Source: Methanohalobium evestigatum Z-7303 (GTDB taxonomy: Archaea; Halobacteriota; Methanosarcinia; Methanosarcinales; Methanosarcinaceae). Taken from it: a stretch of DNA of 64,000 bases. Shown here in pieces: positions 47,087 to 55,927 of the stretch; the first letter of the stretch is position 1; each line of letters opens with the position of its first letter. The stretch covers positions 372,001 to 436,000 of the forward strand of contig NC_014253.1 of NCBI RefSeq assembly GCF_000196655.1, read 5' to 3'. The notes below the pieces were generated by a model. The model was not told where the DNA came from. It ran no database searches and worked only from the letters and a program-made list of their open reading frames with translations. A program made the position numbers and the translations under genes.

Positions 47087-47674
47087 ATAAAAGCAGGTGA
47101 TGTTTTAAAAACGTTGAGAATAACAAGACCAACATTGTATAGATATGTAGAAAATGGTTATATAAAAAGAACTTCACTCCCGAATGGACAATATGAATAT
47201 GACGATGAATCTGTTTATGCTTTCTTAAATAAGGATGTGAAAAGAAAAACTGTGATATATGCCAGAGTTTCAACATCAAAACAGAAAAAAGACCTTGAAA
47301 ACCAAGTGCAAATGCTTAAAACATGGGCGTTTAATTCGGGTTATCAAGTAAATCATGTTTATTCGGATGTAGCTTCAGGGATTTCGTTTGAAAAGAGAAA
47401 AGATTTCTTTAAGATGTTGGATGAAATTACTAACTATAAAGTCGAAAACGTAATTATATCATATAAAGATAGACTAAGTAGAGTTGGGTTTGAATTGTTT
47501 TACCATTTGTTTTCCAAATACGGCACCAACATAATCGTTGTGTCGGATATCGGAAGTAAAAAATTGGATGATGAAGAAGTGTTCAGTGAAATAAAATCTC
47601 TACTACATTGTTATTCCATGAAGCTATACAGCAAAACAAGAGCAAAGTCAATAGAAATAAAGAAAGAAGAATGA
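47087..47674 (+). CDS. IS607-type serine recombinase TnpA
   Basis: About 195 residues. A MerR-like helix-turn-helix (LRITRPTLYRYVENGYIKRTSLPNGQYEYDDESVYAFL) is followed by a serine-resolvase domain with the catalytic Ser in YARVSTSKQKKDLENQ, the RKDFF loop and SYKDRLSRVGFE. The family usually has about nine residues before LRITRPTLYR; in frame these are IKAGDVLKT, starting at ATA 47087, 5 bases after GGTGG. Only TTG 47114 offers a standard start, inside the HTH. So either ATA is used or the start codon is mutated. Confidence 0.8.
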   Translation: MKAGDVLKTLRITRPTLYRYVENGYIKRTSLPNGQYEYDDESVYAFLNKDVKRKTVIYARVSTSKQKKDLENQVQMLKTWAFNSGYQVNHVYSDVASGISFEKRKDFFKMLDEITNYKVENVIISYKDRLSRVGFELFYHLFSKYGTNIIVVSDIGSKKLDDEEVFSEIKSLLHCYSMKLYSKTRAKSIEIKKEE

Positions 47675-47686
47675 TTGTGGTATAAT

Positions 47687-48889
47687 ATGATTGTGTCAAG
47701 AACTGAAACTATTCATTTAAAATACGATGATAGACTTTCACGACTTTGCCACATATCCAAAAATCTCTACAATCAAGCAAATTACATAATTAGACAGAAT
47801 TGGCTCAATGGTTATGGATATACTAAATATGAAAAAGTAAATGAAGAACTGAAAGGAACTGAAAATTATTCAATTCTACCATCTCAAACAGCTCAACAGA
47901 CTCTAAAAATGGTCGATAGAAATTGGAAATCGTTTTTCAATTCGTTAAAAGACTACAAAATCAATCCTCATAAGTACGAAGGTAAACCAAAACCGCCAAA
48001 TTATAAGAAAAAAGATGGAGAATTCCTTTTAATATTTACATCACAACAACTAACCAGAGGAATAAAAAACAATTATCTCAAGTTTCCCAAAAAACTGGGA
48101 TTAAAAATCAAAACAAGATTAAATGAGGATACTAATATCCAACAAGTGCGTATAGTTCCTCTTGGTGTTGGTTATAAATGTGAAATAGTCTATAAACAAA
48201 AAATCATCCATAATAAATTAGACGAAAATAATATAGCATCAATTGATTTAGGGATTAACAACATCATAACCATGGTAAATAACATTGGTGAAAAGCCAAT
48301 TGTTATTAAAGGTGGTGGGGTTAAGAGCATAAATCAATACTACAACAAAAAGAAATCTCAATGGAAATCTTTTTATGACAAAAGAGGTTTTGATGAAACA
48401 AAAAGATTGGAAAAAATATACCAAAAAAGAAACAACAAGATAAACGATTTCTTCCATAAAGTTAGTAAAAAGATAATCAACTATTGCATCGAAAACAACA
48501 TCGGCACTCTGATAGTAGGTTACAATGAAGGATGGAAACAAGAATGTAATATTGGTAAAAAGAATAATCAAAATTTTGTACAGATTCCATTCTTTAAGTT
48601 GAAGAAGCAAATTGAATACAAATCTGAAGATGCTGGTATAAAAGTATTGTTTCAGGAAGAATCTTATACGTCAAAGTGCTCGTTCCTCGATGATGAACCA
48701 GTCGAAAAAAGAACCTCTTATCTTGGTAAAAGGATAATGAGAGGTTTATTTAAATCGAATACTGGTAAAGTGATCAACGCCGATGTAAACGGTGCTTACA
48801 ACATACTCAAAAAAGCATTTCCCGGAGCTATGAAGGGAATAGAGGGTGTAGCGTTACACCCAGTGAGCATATCTCACGAATATAATTGA
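47687..48889 (+). CDS. tnpB: TnpB RNA-guided nuclease, IS607 type
   Basis: About 400 residues. TnpB is the RNA-guided nuclease ancestral to Cas12. RuvC pieces are seen: SIDLGINNIITM (Asp), VGYNEGWKQE (Glu) and NADVNGAYNIL (Asp). The zinc-finger region is of the reduced kind (TSKCSFLDDEPVEKR...RGLF) with only one of the usual cysteines, as in a known subgroup of TnpB. ATG 47687 gives MIVSRTETIHLK, the normal start. It directly follows the recombinase. Confidence 0.88.
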   Translation: MIVSRTETIHLKYDDRLSRLCHISKNLYNQANYIIRQNWLNGYGYTKYEKVNEELKGTENYSILPSQTAQQTLKMVDRNWKSFFNSLKDYKINPHKYEGKPKPPNYKKKDGEFLLIFTSQQLTRGIKNNYLKFPKKLGLKIKTRLNEDTNIQQVRIVPLGVGYKCEIVYKQKIIHNKLDENNIASIDLGINNIITMVNNIGEKPIVIKGGGVKSINQYYNKKKSQWKSFYDKRGFDETKRLEKIYQKRNNKINDFFHKVSKKIINYCIENNIGTLIVGYNEGWKQECNIGKKNNQNFVQIPFFKLKKQIEYKSEDAGIKVLFQEESYTSKCSFLDDEPVEKRTSYLGKRIMRGLFKSNTGKVINADVNGAYNILKKAFPGAMKGIEGVALHPVSISHEYN

Positions 48890-48900
48890 TAATAAAATTA
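48800..48900 (+). ncRNA. TnpB omegaRNA (reRNA), 3' part
   Basis: TnpB guide RNAs start inside the 3' part of tnpB and run through the right end of the element, with the guide last. Here two tandem hairpins lie across the tnpB end: GGGTGTA-GCGT-TACACCC (48844-48861) and GTGAG-CATAT-CTCAC (48863-48877). The guide should begin within about 40 bases after them. The 5' end and the element boundary are inferred. Confidence 0.5.
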
Positions 48901-48996
48901 GTTATCTAATGTTATTAAGTTTATCAATTACAATGACGTTAAAGCAAGCCATACAAAAATTAGAAAATATTTTATTAGACATAACACGATGGATAT

Positions 48997-49908
48997 ATGG
49001 AGGATAACTTGAGCAATAATTGCTGGATATGTGGGAAACAGGATTCAACACTGTTCAGATGCAGATTCTGTGGAAAAACCTTCTGTGTAGAACATAGACT
49101 CCCAGAAAGACATGCCTGTGAAGGGCTTGAGCACCAGAAAAAATACGGTTTCACCAAAAGCCCTGGTGATGGTAGCAATTATTCTAATTTTGACACAGAA
49201 GGAATATTCAAAAATATGTTTAAAGAAACAGCAAAACAGGCTTCCAAAGGTTTAGCTTTTAGTTTTTTGAACAAAATCAAAAGATGGGCTACCACAAGCC
49301 CTACTATGGCAATTATAATTATCTGTGTAGCTTCATACATCATAGGAAACCTGATAATAACAAATGTCATAGGAATAAACTATTTTGCTTTGCTGGGTCT
49401 CCCTGCTGATATTTCCCAGATACTGGTAAAACCATGGACAATTGTCACCCATATTTTTGTGCATTCTAATTTTGCGCATCTGTTTTTGAACATGTTTGTA
49501 TTGTTCTTTTTTGGAAATGAATTCGAAAAAAGGTTTGGCAAACAGAGATTTTTAACAGTCTTCTTTCTGGCTGGTATCATTGCATCAATTGGGTTTGCGT
49601 TGATTACTACCACACCATTCCCACTGGTTGGTGCAAGTGGTGCTGTTATAGGTATATTCGCCTCACTCGCGATACTTGTACCAGACCTTCCAATTTTTGT
49701 ATTCTTTATACCGATGAGAATAAAACATGCAATCCTCCTGCTTATAGGAATAGAGTTCTTGTTCTTTATAATAAATACGCAGGATATGATAGCCCACAGC
49801 GCCCATCTGATGGGTATGGCCGTGGGAATCCTCATGGGTTTCTGGATAAAAAAAACAATATCTGTGTATAGAACCAGTACAAGGAATGAATATGTACGAA
49901 GGTGGTAA
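48997..49908 (+). CDS. Rhomboid protease with AN1 zinc finger
   Basis: 303 residues. An N-terminal AN1-type zinc finger (CWICG, CRFCGKTFCVEHRLPERHAC) is fused to a six-helix rhomboid domain starting near residue 100. The rhomboid has HIFVHSNFAHLFLNMFVLFFFG, the catalytic Ser in VGASGAVIG and the catalytic His in AHSAHLMGM, so an active intramembrane protease is expected. Substrates are unknown. It is followed within 3 bases by the next gene. Confidence 0.9.
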   Translation: MEDNLSNNCWICGKQDSTLFRCRFCGKTFCVEHRLPERHACEGLEHQKKYGFTKSPGDGSNYSNFDTEGIFKNMFKETAKQASKGLAFSFLNKIKRWATTSPTMAIIIICVASYIIGNLIITNVIGINYFALLGLPADISQILVKPWTIVTHIFVHSNFAHLFLNMFVLFFFGNEFEKRFGKQRFLTVFFLAGIIASIGFALITTTPFPLVGASGAVIGIFASLAILVPDLPIFVFFIPMRIKHAILLLIGIEFLFFIINTQDMIAHSAHLMGMAVGILMGFWIKKTISVYRTSTRNEYVRRW

Positions 49909-49910
49909 AT

Positions 49911-50318
49911 ATGGATGATGATTTACGCCATCTTACCAAATATTTCCCCAGACCCAGAGAGGGAGAAGAAATTCCTGTCCAGTTTATAGAGTTCCAGAAA
50001 AAAATTGCGGCATGGTCTCCAAAAAAGAAAAGAACTCTATATTTAGAAGACGCAGCAAATATTGAAGGGTTAAAACGTATCCGTGAAACAAACCTGCTAA
50101 AGGTTTATAACTGGATTTCAGGTCATGAAAGCCTTATTGAACTGTCAAATGAAGAACGCAAACAGTTTGAAGAAACCATGGAACTACTTCTAAAATATGG
50201 AGGAGAAATACGTTATACACGAAAAAAAGTTGGTAGAAAAATGATGAACCAGTTCAAACTGGTTAAAAAAACTGTGTTCAATAGTGTCAAGAAGCAATGT
50301 CTTGCAGAAAAACTCTGA
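49911..50318 (+). CDS. Uncharacterised basic protein
   Basis: About 135 residues, soluble and charged, not recognised. Notable stretches: LTKYFPRPREGEEIPVQFIEFQKKI, LEDAANIEGLKRIRETNLLKVYNWI and a basic C-terminus (GEIRYTRKKVGRKMMNQFKLVKKTV). A nucleic-acid role is possible. The start at ATG 49911 is set by AAGGTGG. It is coupled to the rhomboid gene and is followed by the NYN nuclease gene after about 70 bases. Confidence 0.6.
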   Translation: MDDDLRHLTKYFPRPREGEEIPVQFIEFQKKIAAWSPKKKRTLYLEDAANIEGLKRIRETNLLKVYNWISGHESLIELSNEERKQFEETMELLLKYGGEIRYTRKKVGRKMMNQFKLVKKTVFNSVKKQCLAEKL

Positions 50319-50389
50319 TAGTGTTACATTTATTAACGGTCATTAAGGAATGATAATTATGGTAGTTATGATGTAGTGGGAGTGCAACA

Positions 50390-50926
50390 ATGAAACCTGT
50401 TAAAAGCGGCTTAAATTCTATTGTCAAATACCTCAGTACAAAAAAGGAAACAGGTAGACGGAATATTGGTCTTCTGGTAGATGGACCCAATGTGCTCAGA
50501 AAAGAATTTAACGTTAATCTGGAAGCCATCAGAGATGTTTTGAAAGAATATGGTAATGTGAAAATAGGGCTTGTTTTTCTTAACCAGTACGCTTCTGAAA
50601 AACTGGTAGAAGCCATTGAAAACAACGGATTTGAACCTGTAATATGCTCAAGTGATGTTGACGTAAGGCTTGCTGTAGAGGGGACGGAAATGGTATGCAA
50701 TCCTAATATTGATACTATAACCCTGGTAACACGTGATGCCGATTTTAAACCACTTTTAAATAAAGCAAATAAACATGGAAAAGAGACAATATTGTTTGGA
50801 GTTGAACCGGGATTTTCACCTGCACTCAAAAATTCAGCAGATTATGTCATAATGCTAAATACTGAAGAGATGAAATTAACACATCCTAATAATCTGGATG
50901 ATGAAAAACACCCAGTAAGTGAATAA
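50390..50926 (+). CDS. NYN-domain (LabA/TIGR00288-like) nuclease
   Basis: 178 residues. A PIN-like NYN fold with the acidic metal site: IGLLVDGPNVLRKE, SSDVDVRLAVEG and LVTRDADFKPLL. Proteins of this kind are probably RNases; target RNAs are unknown for this archaeal group. The C-terminal tail is polar. It starts at ATG 50390. It converges on aksA with 18 bases between. Confidence 0.85.
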   Translation: MKPVKSGLNSIVKYLSTKKETGRRNIGLLVDGPNVLRKEFNVNLEAIRDVLKEYGNVKIGLVFLNQYASEKLVEAIENNGFEPVICSSDVDVRLAVEGTEMVCNPNIDTITLVTRDADFKPLLNKANKHGKETILFGVEPGFSPALKNSADYVIMLNTEEMKLTHPNNLDDEKHPVSE

Positions 50927-50944
50927 TTATATGGCATACATTAT

Positions 50945-52138
50945 TCAAATGCCATGTGTTTTGATGTCTTTTATCATCTCTTCCAGTTTGTTTCTTGAGA
51001 TTCCGTGTTTTATATCTGTACAGTTTTTAACTTTCTCCTTCAACTCACACAGTTCATCATGTTCCAGTGAATAACCCATACTTTTGACAATACCTTTAAG
51101 AGCTTTAATCCCTGTGTGTTTGCCAACTATCAGATTTCGTTTTCCACCAACAAGTTCCGGGTTAAAAAGTTCATAAGTTCTGGGATTTTCCAGTATTGCC
51201 ATGACATGAATTCCGGATTCATGTGTAAATGCATTTTTACCAACAATTGCTTTGTTTACTGGTGGTGTGATGTTTGCATAATCTTCAACCATTCTGGATA
51301 AATCTGTAAGACCAGTCGTATCATATCGGTCAATATTATATTCTACCAGCAGACCCATAAGCACTTCTTCAAGTGGTGCATTACCTGCCCTTTCACCAAT
51401 TCCGTTTACAGTTGTATGAAGTTGTTTGGCACCGGCTTCTGCAGCCATCAGGGTATTTGCAGTCGCCATACCCAAATCATTGTGGCAATGTATGCAAATC
51501 GGTGTTTCCACTGATTTATTAATTTCATTTACAAGATGGTAAGTTGTACTGGGGTTGAGTACACCGACCGTATCAGCCAGACTTACATAATCTACTCCAT
51601 AATCCTGTGCTCTTAAAAATACATTCTTAAGAGTATCCACATTTGTTCTGCTTGCATCCTCTGCAGCAAACCTCACTTCAAGACCGTGGTCTTTTGCATA
51701 TTCAATAGTATCCAGCGCACATGAAATCATTTCTTCACAGCTTTTGTTATACTTATGAATTAGATGAAGGTCGGACATGGCTACAAATATACTGACCATA
51801 TCCACGTTGCAGTCAAGTGCAGAATCTACATCACTGGTCAAAGCCCGGGATAGACAGCATGTTCGAGCGTTTAACCCCATATTGGATATCTGTTTAACAG
51901 TATCTTTTTCATCCGATGAAACTACCGGAAATCCAGTTTCTATCACTTCCACACCAAGTGAATCAAGCTGGTTAGAGATGTTCATTTTCTCCTCCTTGGT
52001 GAATACAACACCTGGCGTCTGTTCTCCATCCCTTAAGGTAACATCACAGATTTCGATATCAATCGGATTTAAATCAAGGTCATCAATTAATTTATTTCCG
52101 GAATATGAGTTTTCTTCGATTTTGGACATGATATCCAT
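50945..52138 (-). CDS. aksA: Homocitrate synthase AksA
   Basis: 397 residues. It condenses 2-oxoglutarate and longer 2-oxo-dicarboxylates with acetyl-CoA in the chain elongation that makes 7-mercaptoheptanoyl of coenzyme B. Seen: the DRE-TIM motif DVTLRDGEQTPGVVFT, HCHNDLGMATANTLMAAEAGA, NGIGERAGNAPLEEV and KNAFTHESGIHV. It lacks the leucine-binding regulatory domain of isopropylmalate synthase, which supports AksA. A citramalate synthase is the main alternative. Confidence 0.88.
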   Translation of the reverse strand: MDIMSKIEENSYSGNKLIDDLDLNPIDIEICDVTLRDGEQTPGVVFTKEEKMNISNQLDSLGVEVIETGFPVVSSDEKDTVKQISNMGLNARTCCLSRALTSDVDSALDCNVDMVSIFVAMSDLHLIHKYNKSCEEMISCALDTIEYAKDHGLEVRFAAEDASRTNVDTLKNVFLRAQDYGVDYVSLADTVGVLNPSTTYHLVNEINKSVETPICIHCHNDLGMATANTLMAAEAGAKQLHTTVNGIGERAGNAPLEEVLMGLLVEYNIDRYDTTGLTDLSRMVEDYANITPPVNKAIVGKNAFTHESGIHVMAILENPRTYELFNPELVGGKRNLIVGKHTGIKALKGIVKSMGYSLEHDELCELKEKVKNCTDIKHGISRNKLEEMIKDIKTHGI

Positions 52139-52222
52139 CCCAGTATATCATTAATCATACAAGAAGAGTATGTATTAATACGTGGTGATTTTAACATAAA
52201 ATATTTGCTATTTTTTTATAGA

Positions 52223-52996
52223 TTAACCATTACGTGCCTTAGCTACTTTATTTGCAATCTGTGCCGCAAAGGCACCCGCAACAAATCCAGCGTCTATATT
52301 AACTACACTGATTACCGAACACGACTGAAGCATTGACATTAATGCCGCCTGTCCCAATCCTCCTGCTCCATAACCAGTTGACACCGGAAGTCCTATTACA
52401 GGAACATCTATAAGCCCTGAAACAATTGTAGGCAATGTTCCTTCCCTGCCTGCAGCAACAATCACAGCGTCAACTCCTGTTTCTTTAAGCCTTGAAATTT
52501 GGGGGAACAATCTATGAATCCCTGCAACTCCTACATCATAAGCAGTTATGGTTTTGCACCCCATTTCAGAAGCAACTATGTTTGCTTCTTCAGCAACCCC
52601 CACATCGGTTGTACCTCCTGACAGAATACCCACAACACCACCTGTTTCAGGACATTGTGTACCATTATTAATTACTGCTGCATTTGCTCTTTCGTTCCAC
52701 TCAATATTATCAGATTCAAAATTAGACCGAAGTTTGGCTATCTGTTCAGCAGATACTCTTGTTACAAGTACTCTGCCAGCACAATCAACCTGTTTTTTGA
52801 CAATTTCAACCAAGTCATCTGGTTCTTTACCTTCTGCAAGCACAGCTTCCGGTATACCTGTTCTGCACATACGGTGAGAATCAATTTTTGCAAAATCAGA
52901 TACTTCTGTATAACTCATGGAATGTATTTCATTTGCAGCACTATCTATATCCATTTCACCATTTTGTATTTTTAGTAGTACATCTTCGAGTTTCAT
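52223..52996 (-). CDS. larB: LarB, pyridinium biscarboxylate mononucleotide synthase
   Basis: 257 residues. LarB carboxylates nicotinic acid adenine dinucleotide and removes AMP, the first step to the nickel-pincer nucleotide cofactor of lactate racemase-like enzymes. The C-terminal PurE-like domain (GTTDVGVAEEA, AAGREGTLPTIVSGL, GLPVSTGYGAGGLGQAALMSMLQSCSVISVVNIDAGF) contains the Cys that is catalytic in the family. LarC and LarE are not in the window. It lies 6 bases after nadK, which acts on a related dinucleotide. Confidence 0.85.
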   Translation of the reverse strand: MKLEDVLLKIQNGEMDIDSAANEIHSMSYTEVSDFAKIDSHRMCRTGIPEAVLAEGKEPDDLVEIVKKQVDCAGRVLVTRVSAEQIAKLRSNFESDNIEWNERANAAVINNGTQCPETGGVVGILSGGTTDVGVAEEANIVASEMGCKTITAYDVGVAGIHRLFPQISRLKETGVDAVIVAAGREGTLPTIVSGLIDVPVIGLPVSTGYGAGGLGQAALMSMLQSCSVISVVNIDAGFVAGAFAAQIANKVAKARNG

Positions 52997-53002
52997 GGTT
53001 AG

Positions 53003-53845
53003 TTAACAGAGCTTGTACTGGATTTTATCGTAGAACCTGTATATAGAACTTTTTACAAAACGGGCTGGTTGGTCAGCTTTTGTAAGTGTTACTACATGGT
53101 TTTCATGTATCTTATAAGTATGCTGACCATCAATAACCAGTATTGCTTCTTTTTCAGGTATGGTTGTTTCAACATTGATTACGCAATCTGCAGGTACCAC
53201 CAATGGGCGTGATGACAATTTAAAGGGCGCAAGTGGAACAATCAAAGCTGCATTAACACGTGGGTCTATTATAGGTCCTCCTGCACTCATTGCATAGGCA
53301 GTTGACCCTGTGGGTGTTGAAAACACTATACCATCAGACCTTAACTCTTCAAGTTCGTAATCATCAATCTTTACTTTGGTGGTAAGAATTTTTGCAGGTC
53401 TACCTGTCATGAGCACTATTTCGTTGGTTGCCGGTGGAAGTATATCACCGTTAAGCTTAACTCCCAGCCTTATCTGTTCATTGTATGTAAATCCATGTAA
53501 CGCTTTTTCAATCGTTGAAAGTGCTTCCTCTGGTTCTGTATCGACCAGAAAACCCACCTTACCCATGTTGATACCCAATATAGGTATCGGATCGTACATT
53601 CTGGAAAGTGTTAATAAAACTGTCCCGTCACCTCCAACAACTATTAGAAATTCAACTCCGGTATTACGCATGTCTTCGATTGCTTCTATTCTAATAACAT
53701 CATCTTCAATACCAATCTCTTTTGCGGTATTTGGCGAAACTGCTATTTCTACTACAGAACTAAATTCGTCTATAATAGACTTTGTCATTTCAAGAGCACC
53801 TTCATGGTCCAGTCTTGAAACCAGCCCTATTTTTTTTATCTTCAA
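53003..53845 (-). CDS. nadK: NAD kinase
   Basis: 280 residues. It phosphorylates NAD to NADP. GGDGTVLLTLSRM, GRPAKILTTKV, the NE segment ATNEIVLMTG, DGIVFSTPTGSTAYAMSAGGPI and the C-terminal beta part (LVIDGQHTYKI) are all present. It follows the IMPase-like gene by 1 base. In Methanocaldococcus the two activities are fused in one protein that balances NAD and NADP, which suggests the same cooperation here. Confidence 0.94.
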   Translation of the reverse strand: MKIKKIGLVSRLDHEGALEMTKSIIDEFSSVVEIAVSPNTAKEIGIEDDVIRIEAIEDMRNTGVEFLIVVGGDGTVLLTLSRMYDPIPILGINMGKVGFLVDTEPEEALSTIEKALHGFTYNEQIRLGVKLNGDILPPATNEIVLMTGRPAKILTTKVKIDDYELEELRSDGIVFSTPTGSTAYAMSAGGPIIDPRVNAALIVPLAPFKLSSRPLVVPADCVINVETTIPEKEAILVIDGQHTYKIHENHVVTLTKADQPARFVKSSIYRFYDKIQYKLC

Positions 53846-53846
53846 T

Positions 53847-54653
53847 TTAATTTATTCCTCCGGTAAGTTTCAATAATTTGTCATGTACAATCCCATTGGA
53901 AGCTATCATATATACATGATAAATAGAATTATCCTGTAATTCAATCGAGTCCGCAAAACCATCTGTAACTCTACCACCGGATTCATCCACTATGAATTTC
54001 CCTGCGGCTACATCTGTCAATCTCAAAGATCCTCTTACATCAACAAATGCATCGAATCTCCCTGATGCTACATAACAGATTTCCAGTGACACACAGCCAA
54101 GAATTCTCATCCTTCTTATATTTCGGGACAAATCAACTGTGCGTTCCACATGAAGACGATACCCATAAACACTGGCACAGCACTCATTCAATTCCGACTT
54201 TTTGGATGGTGATATACGTTTACCATTTAAATAGGCTCCTTTACCAGATTCTGCATAATATATGTCTTTGCTTGAAATATTTTTTACATATCCAGCCCAG
54301 ATATAAGAAAGGTCAGGACTACCGATTGCAATAGATACACTGTAAAAAGGGATGCAAAATGAAGCGTTATAAGTTCCGTCAATGGGGTCTATGATAATTG
54401 TAAATTCAGGATTGTTACCTAATATTTTTACACCCATTTCTTCACTTATTATCCTCATCGACCTACCATCTTTTTTAAGCACTTCTATTATCGCTCTTTC
54501 AGCGACATCATCTATTAATTTTGTATCCGTCCCATCTGCACCTGTATAAAGAGTTTCGTAAGCTTTTTGAGTGCCTAAAAGGTCTTTAACCGCAGTTTCT
54601 ACTGCTGAAACCGCATAATTACAAAGGTCAAAAAAAGAAAAATATGGAGCCAT
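53847..54653 (-). CDS. Inositol monophosphatase / FBPase family protein
   Basis: 268 residues. A Mg-dependent sugar phosphatase: GTDTKLIDDVAE, IISEEMG, IIIDPIDGTYNASFCIPFYSVSIAIG with the metal-binding DPIDGT, and LRLTDVAAGKFIVDESGGRVTD. Archaeal members act on fructose-1,6-bisphosphate, inositol phosphate or NADP. The tight link to nadK favours a role as NADP phosphatase in addition. It starts at ATG 54653. Confidence 0.9.
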   Translation of the reverse strand: MAPYFSFFDLCNYAVSAVETAVKDLLGTQKAYETLYTGADGTDTKLIDDVAERAIIEVLKKDGRSMRIISEEMGVKILGNNPEFTIIIDPIDGTYNASFCIPFYSVSIAIGSPDLSYIWAGYVKNISSKDIYYAESGKGAYLNGKRISPSKKSELNECCASVYGYRLHVERTVDLSRNIRRMRILGCVSLEICYVASGRFDAFVDVRGSLRLTDVAAGKFIVDESGGRVTDGFADSIELQDNSIYHVYMIASNGIVHDKLLKLTGGIN

Positions 54654-54664
54654 AATAATGCTAA

Positions 54665-55681
54665 TTATTTGGTTCCGATTCCCATTGCTTTATTTGTTTT
54701 GGATTTGGATTTGTCAGCATCCTTCTCAAGTTCACACATAGCCCGTATCGCATCAATATTTTCTGGAACAACATCCGCTTCTTGGTGGACTGCCTGTAAT
54801 AGATAGAGTTCACCTTCATAGAAATCGATGGAATCTTCCCAGATGCAGTTTTCCCACATATCATTTCTTGGACGACCGAGGTCTCTTGCAAGTTCCATAG
54901 TTTCTGATGTTGAGGTTATACCAGGTTCAAGGTAATGCATTCTTGGATTTTTTGCAAGCAGGTTTTTGATGTCGTCTGCACTACAGTCATTTTTCAACTC
55001 CATATTAACAGTATGAATGTGCATCATGGTATTTGGTACTTTAACAGCCATTGTAGAGATATCAATACTTGGTATGACTGATTGGACATCAGGACCATGA
55101 TGAGATGGGAGTTTTACAGGGTCTGCTACAATTGAATTGATAGGACCTTTCTTGATATCCGATGGGTCAGCTGCTCTACGAATCAAAGTGACCCTGCATT
55201 TTTTGACACCATATTCCCTATCTATATTGGATATTAGCCTACAAAGAGCTGTTGTATTACATGAAACCACACGTGTGTAATCACGACCTATTGCCTCATT
55301 ATAATTGGAATCAGCGTTGAATGAAAAACCTGCAACTTCGTGGTCTTCTCCACCCTGCCAGATTGCTTTCACTCCTGCTTTTTCATAAAGTTCCTTATTC
55401 TTCTCCCCCACACCTTTGGGAGTAGCATCTACAATTACATCTGCCTCGTTAACCATGTCTTCAACAGTACCAGCAACTTTTATACCGCCATCTTTCATTT
55501 TAGATGTTTTATCTGATGGTGTATAAACATTGTAACCCATTCTCTGTGCCATTACAGCTTCATAATTAGGTTTTGTTTTGGATATACCTATAAGTTCCAT
55601 GTCTTCCTGCTGATGTACTGCATCTGCCACTCGTTTACCTATTGTTCCGTATCCGTTAATTCCAACTTTTACTTTGTCCAT
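54665..55681 (-). CDS. gap: Type II glyceraldehyde-3-phosphate dehydrogenase
   Basis: 338 residues. The archaeal phosphorylating GAPDH of gluconeogenesis. NAD(P)-binding VGINGYGTIGKRVADAV, catalytic Cys in VVSCNTTALCRL, and HHGPDVQSVIP are present. The start is ATG 55681 (MDKVKVGING), preceded by AGAGGT; the frame stays open 27 codons further up but without family similarity. It is first of a likely minus-strand operon gap-IMPase-nadK-larB. Confidence 0.94.
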   Translation of the reverse strand: MDKVKVGINGYGTIGKRVADAVHQQEDMELIGISKTKPNYEAVMAQRMGYNVYTPSDKTSKMKDGGIKVAGTVEDMVNEADVIVDATPKGVGEKNKELYEKAGVKAIWQGGEDHEVAGFSFNADSNYNEAIGRDYTRVVSCNTTALCRLISNIDREYGVKKCRVTLIRRAADPSDIKKGPINSIVADPVKLPSHHGPDVQSVIPSIDISTMAVKVPNTMMHIHTVNMELKNDCSADDIKNLLAKNPRMHYLEPGITSTSETMELARDLGRPRNDMWENCIWEDSIDFYEGELYLLQAVHQEADVVPENIDAIRAMCELEKDADKSKSKTNKAMGIGTK

Positions 55682-55927
55682 AATCGAAACCTCTTTAATT
55701 TCTAGATTCAATAGTATTTCTAAAACACTTAACTTTTCCCCACTCTTATAATTGTGCCCCATAAACCAGATTAAAAATAGGACATGTTATCTATGAGCAG
55801 ATATAAGATTATCAGAAATATTTACACTTAAGTTTTTCCTCAGTTCCAAAAAAGCTTTATTTAAAGTTCTAGAAAAATATAGAATCCGCACCTATCCGCA
55901 TTCTCTGAACACAATGTGGGGTTTTAC

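Larger units (their letters stand above)
47040..48930 (+). mobile_element. IS607-type element (serine recombinase plus TnpB)
   Basis: Two genes in the IS607 order, a MerR-HTH serine recombinase followed by TnpB, with one base between them in the first reading. IS607 elements have no terminal inverted repeats, so the ends are estimates: the left end between 47020 and 47080, the right end after the tandem hairpins at 48844-48877. It sits between the cdh promoter and the rhomboid gene. Confidence 0.8.

Noticed and set aside
49380-49835. 151-residue minus-strand open frame
   Set aside because: It is antisense to the rhomboid membrane helices and shows no motif of its own.
54661-54891. Second frame at the end of gap
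   Set aside because: It is a shifted reading of the GAPDH C-terminus with no start signal.
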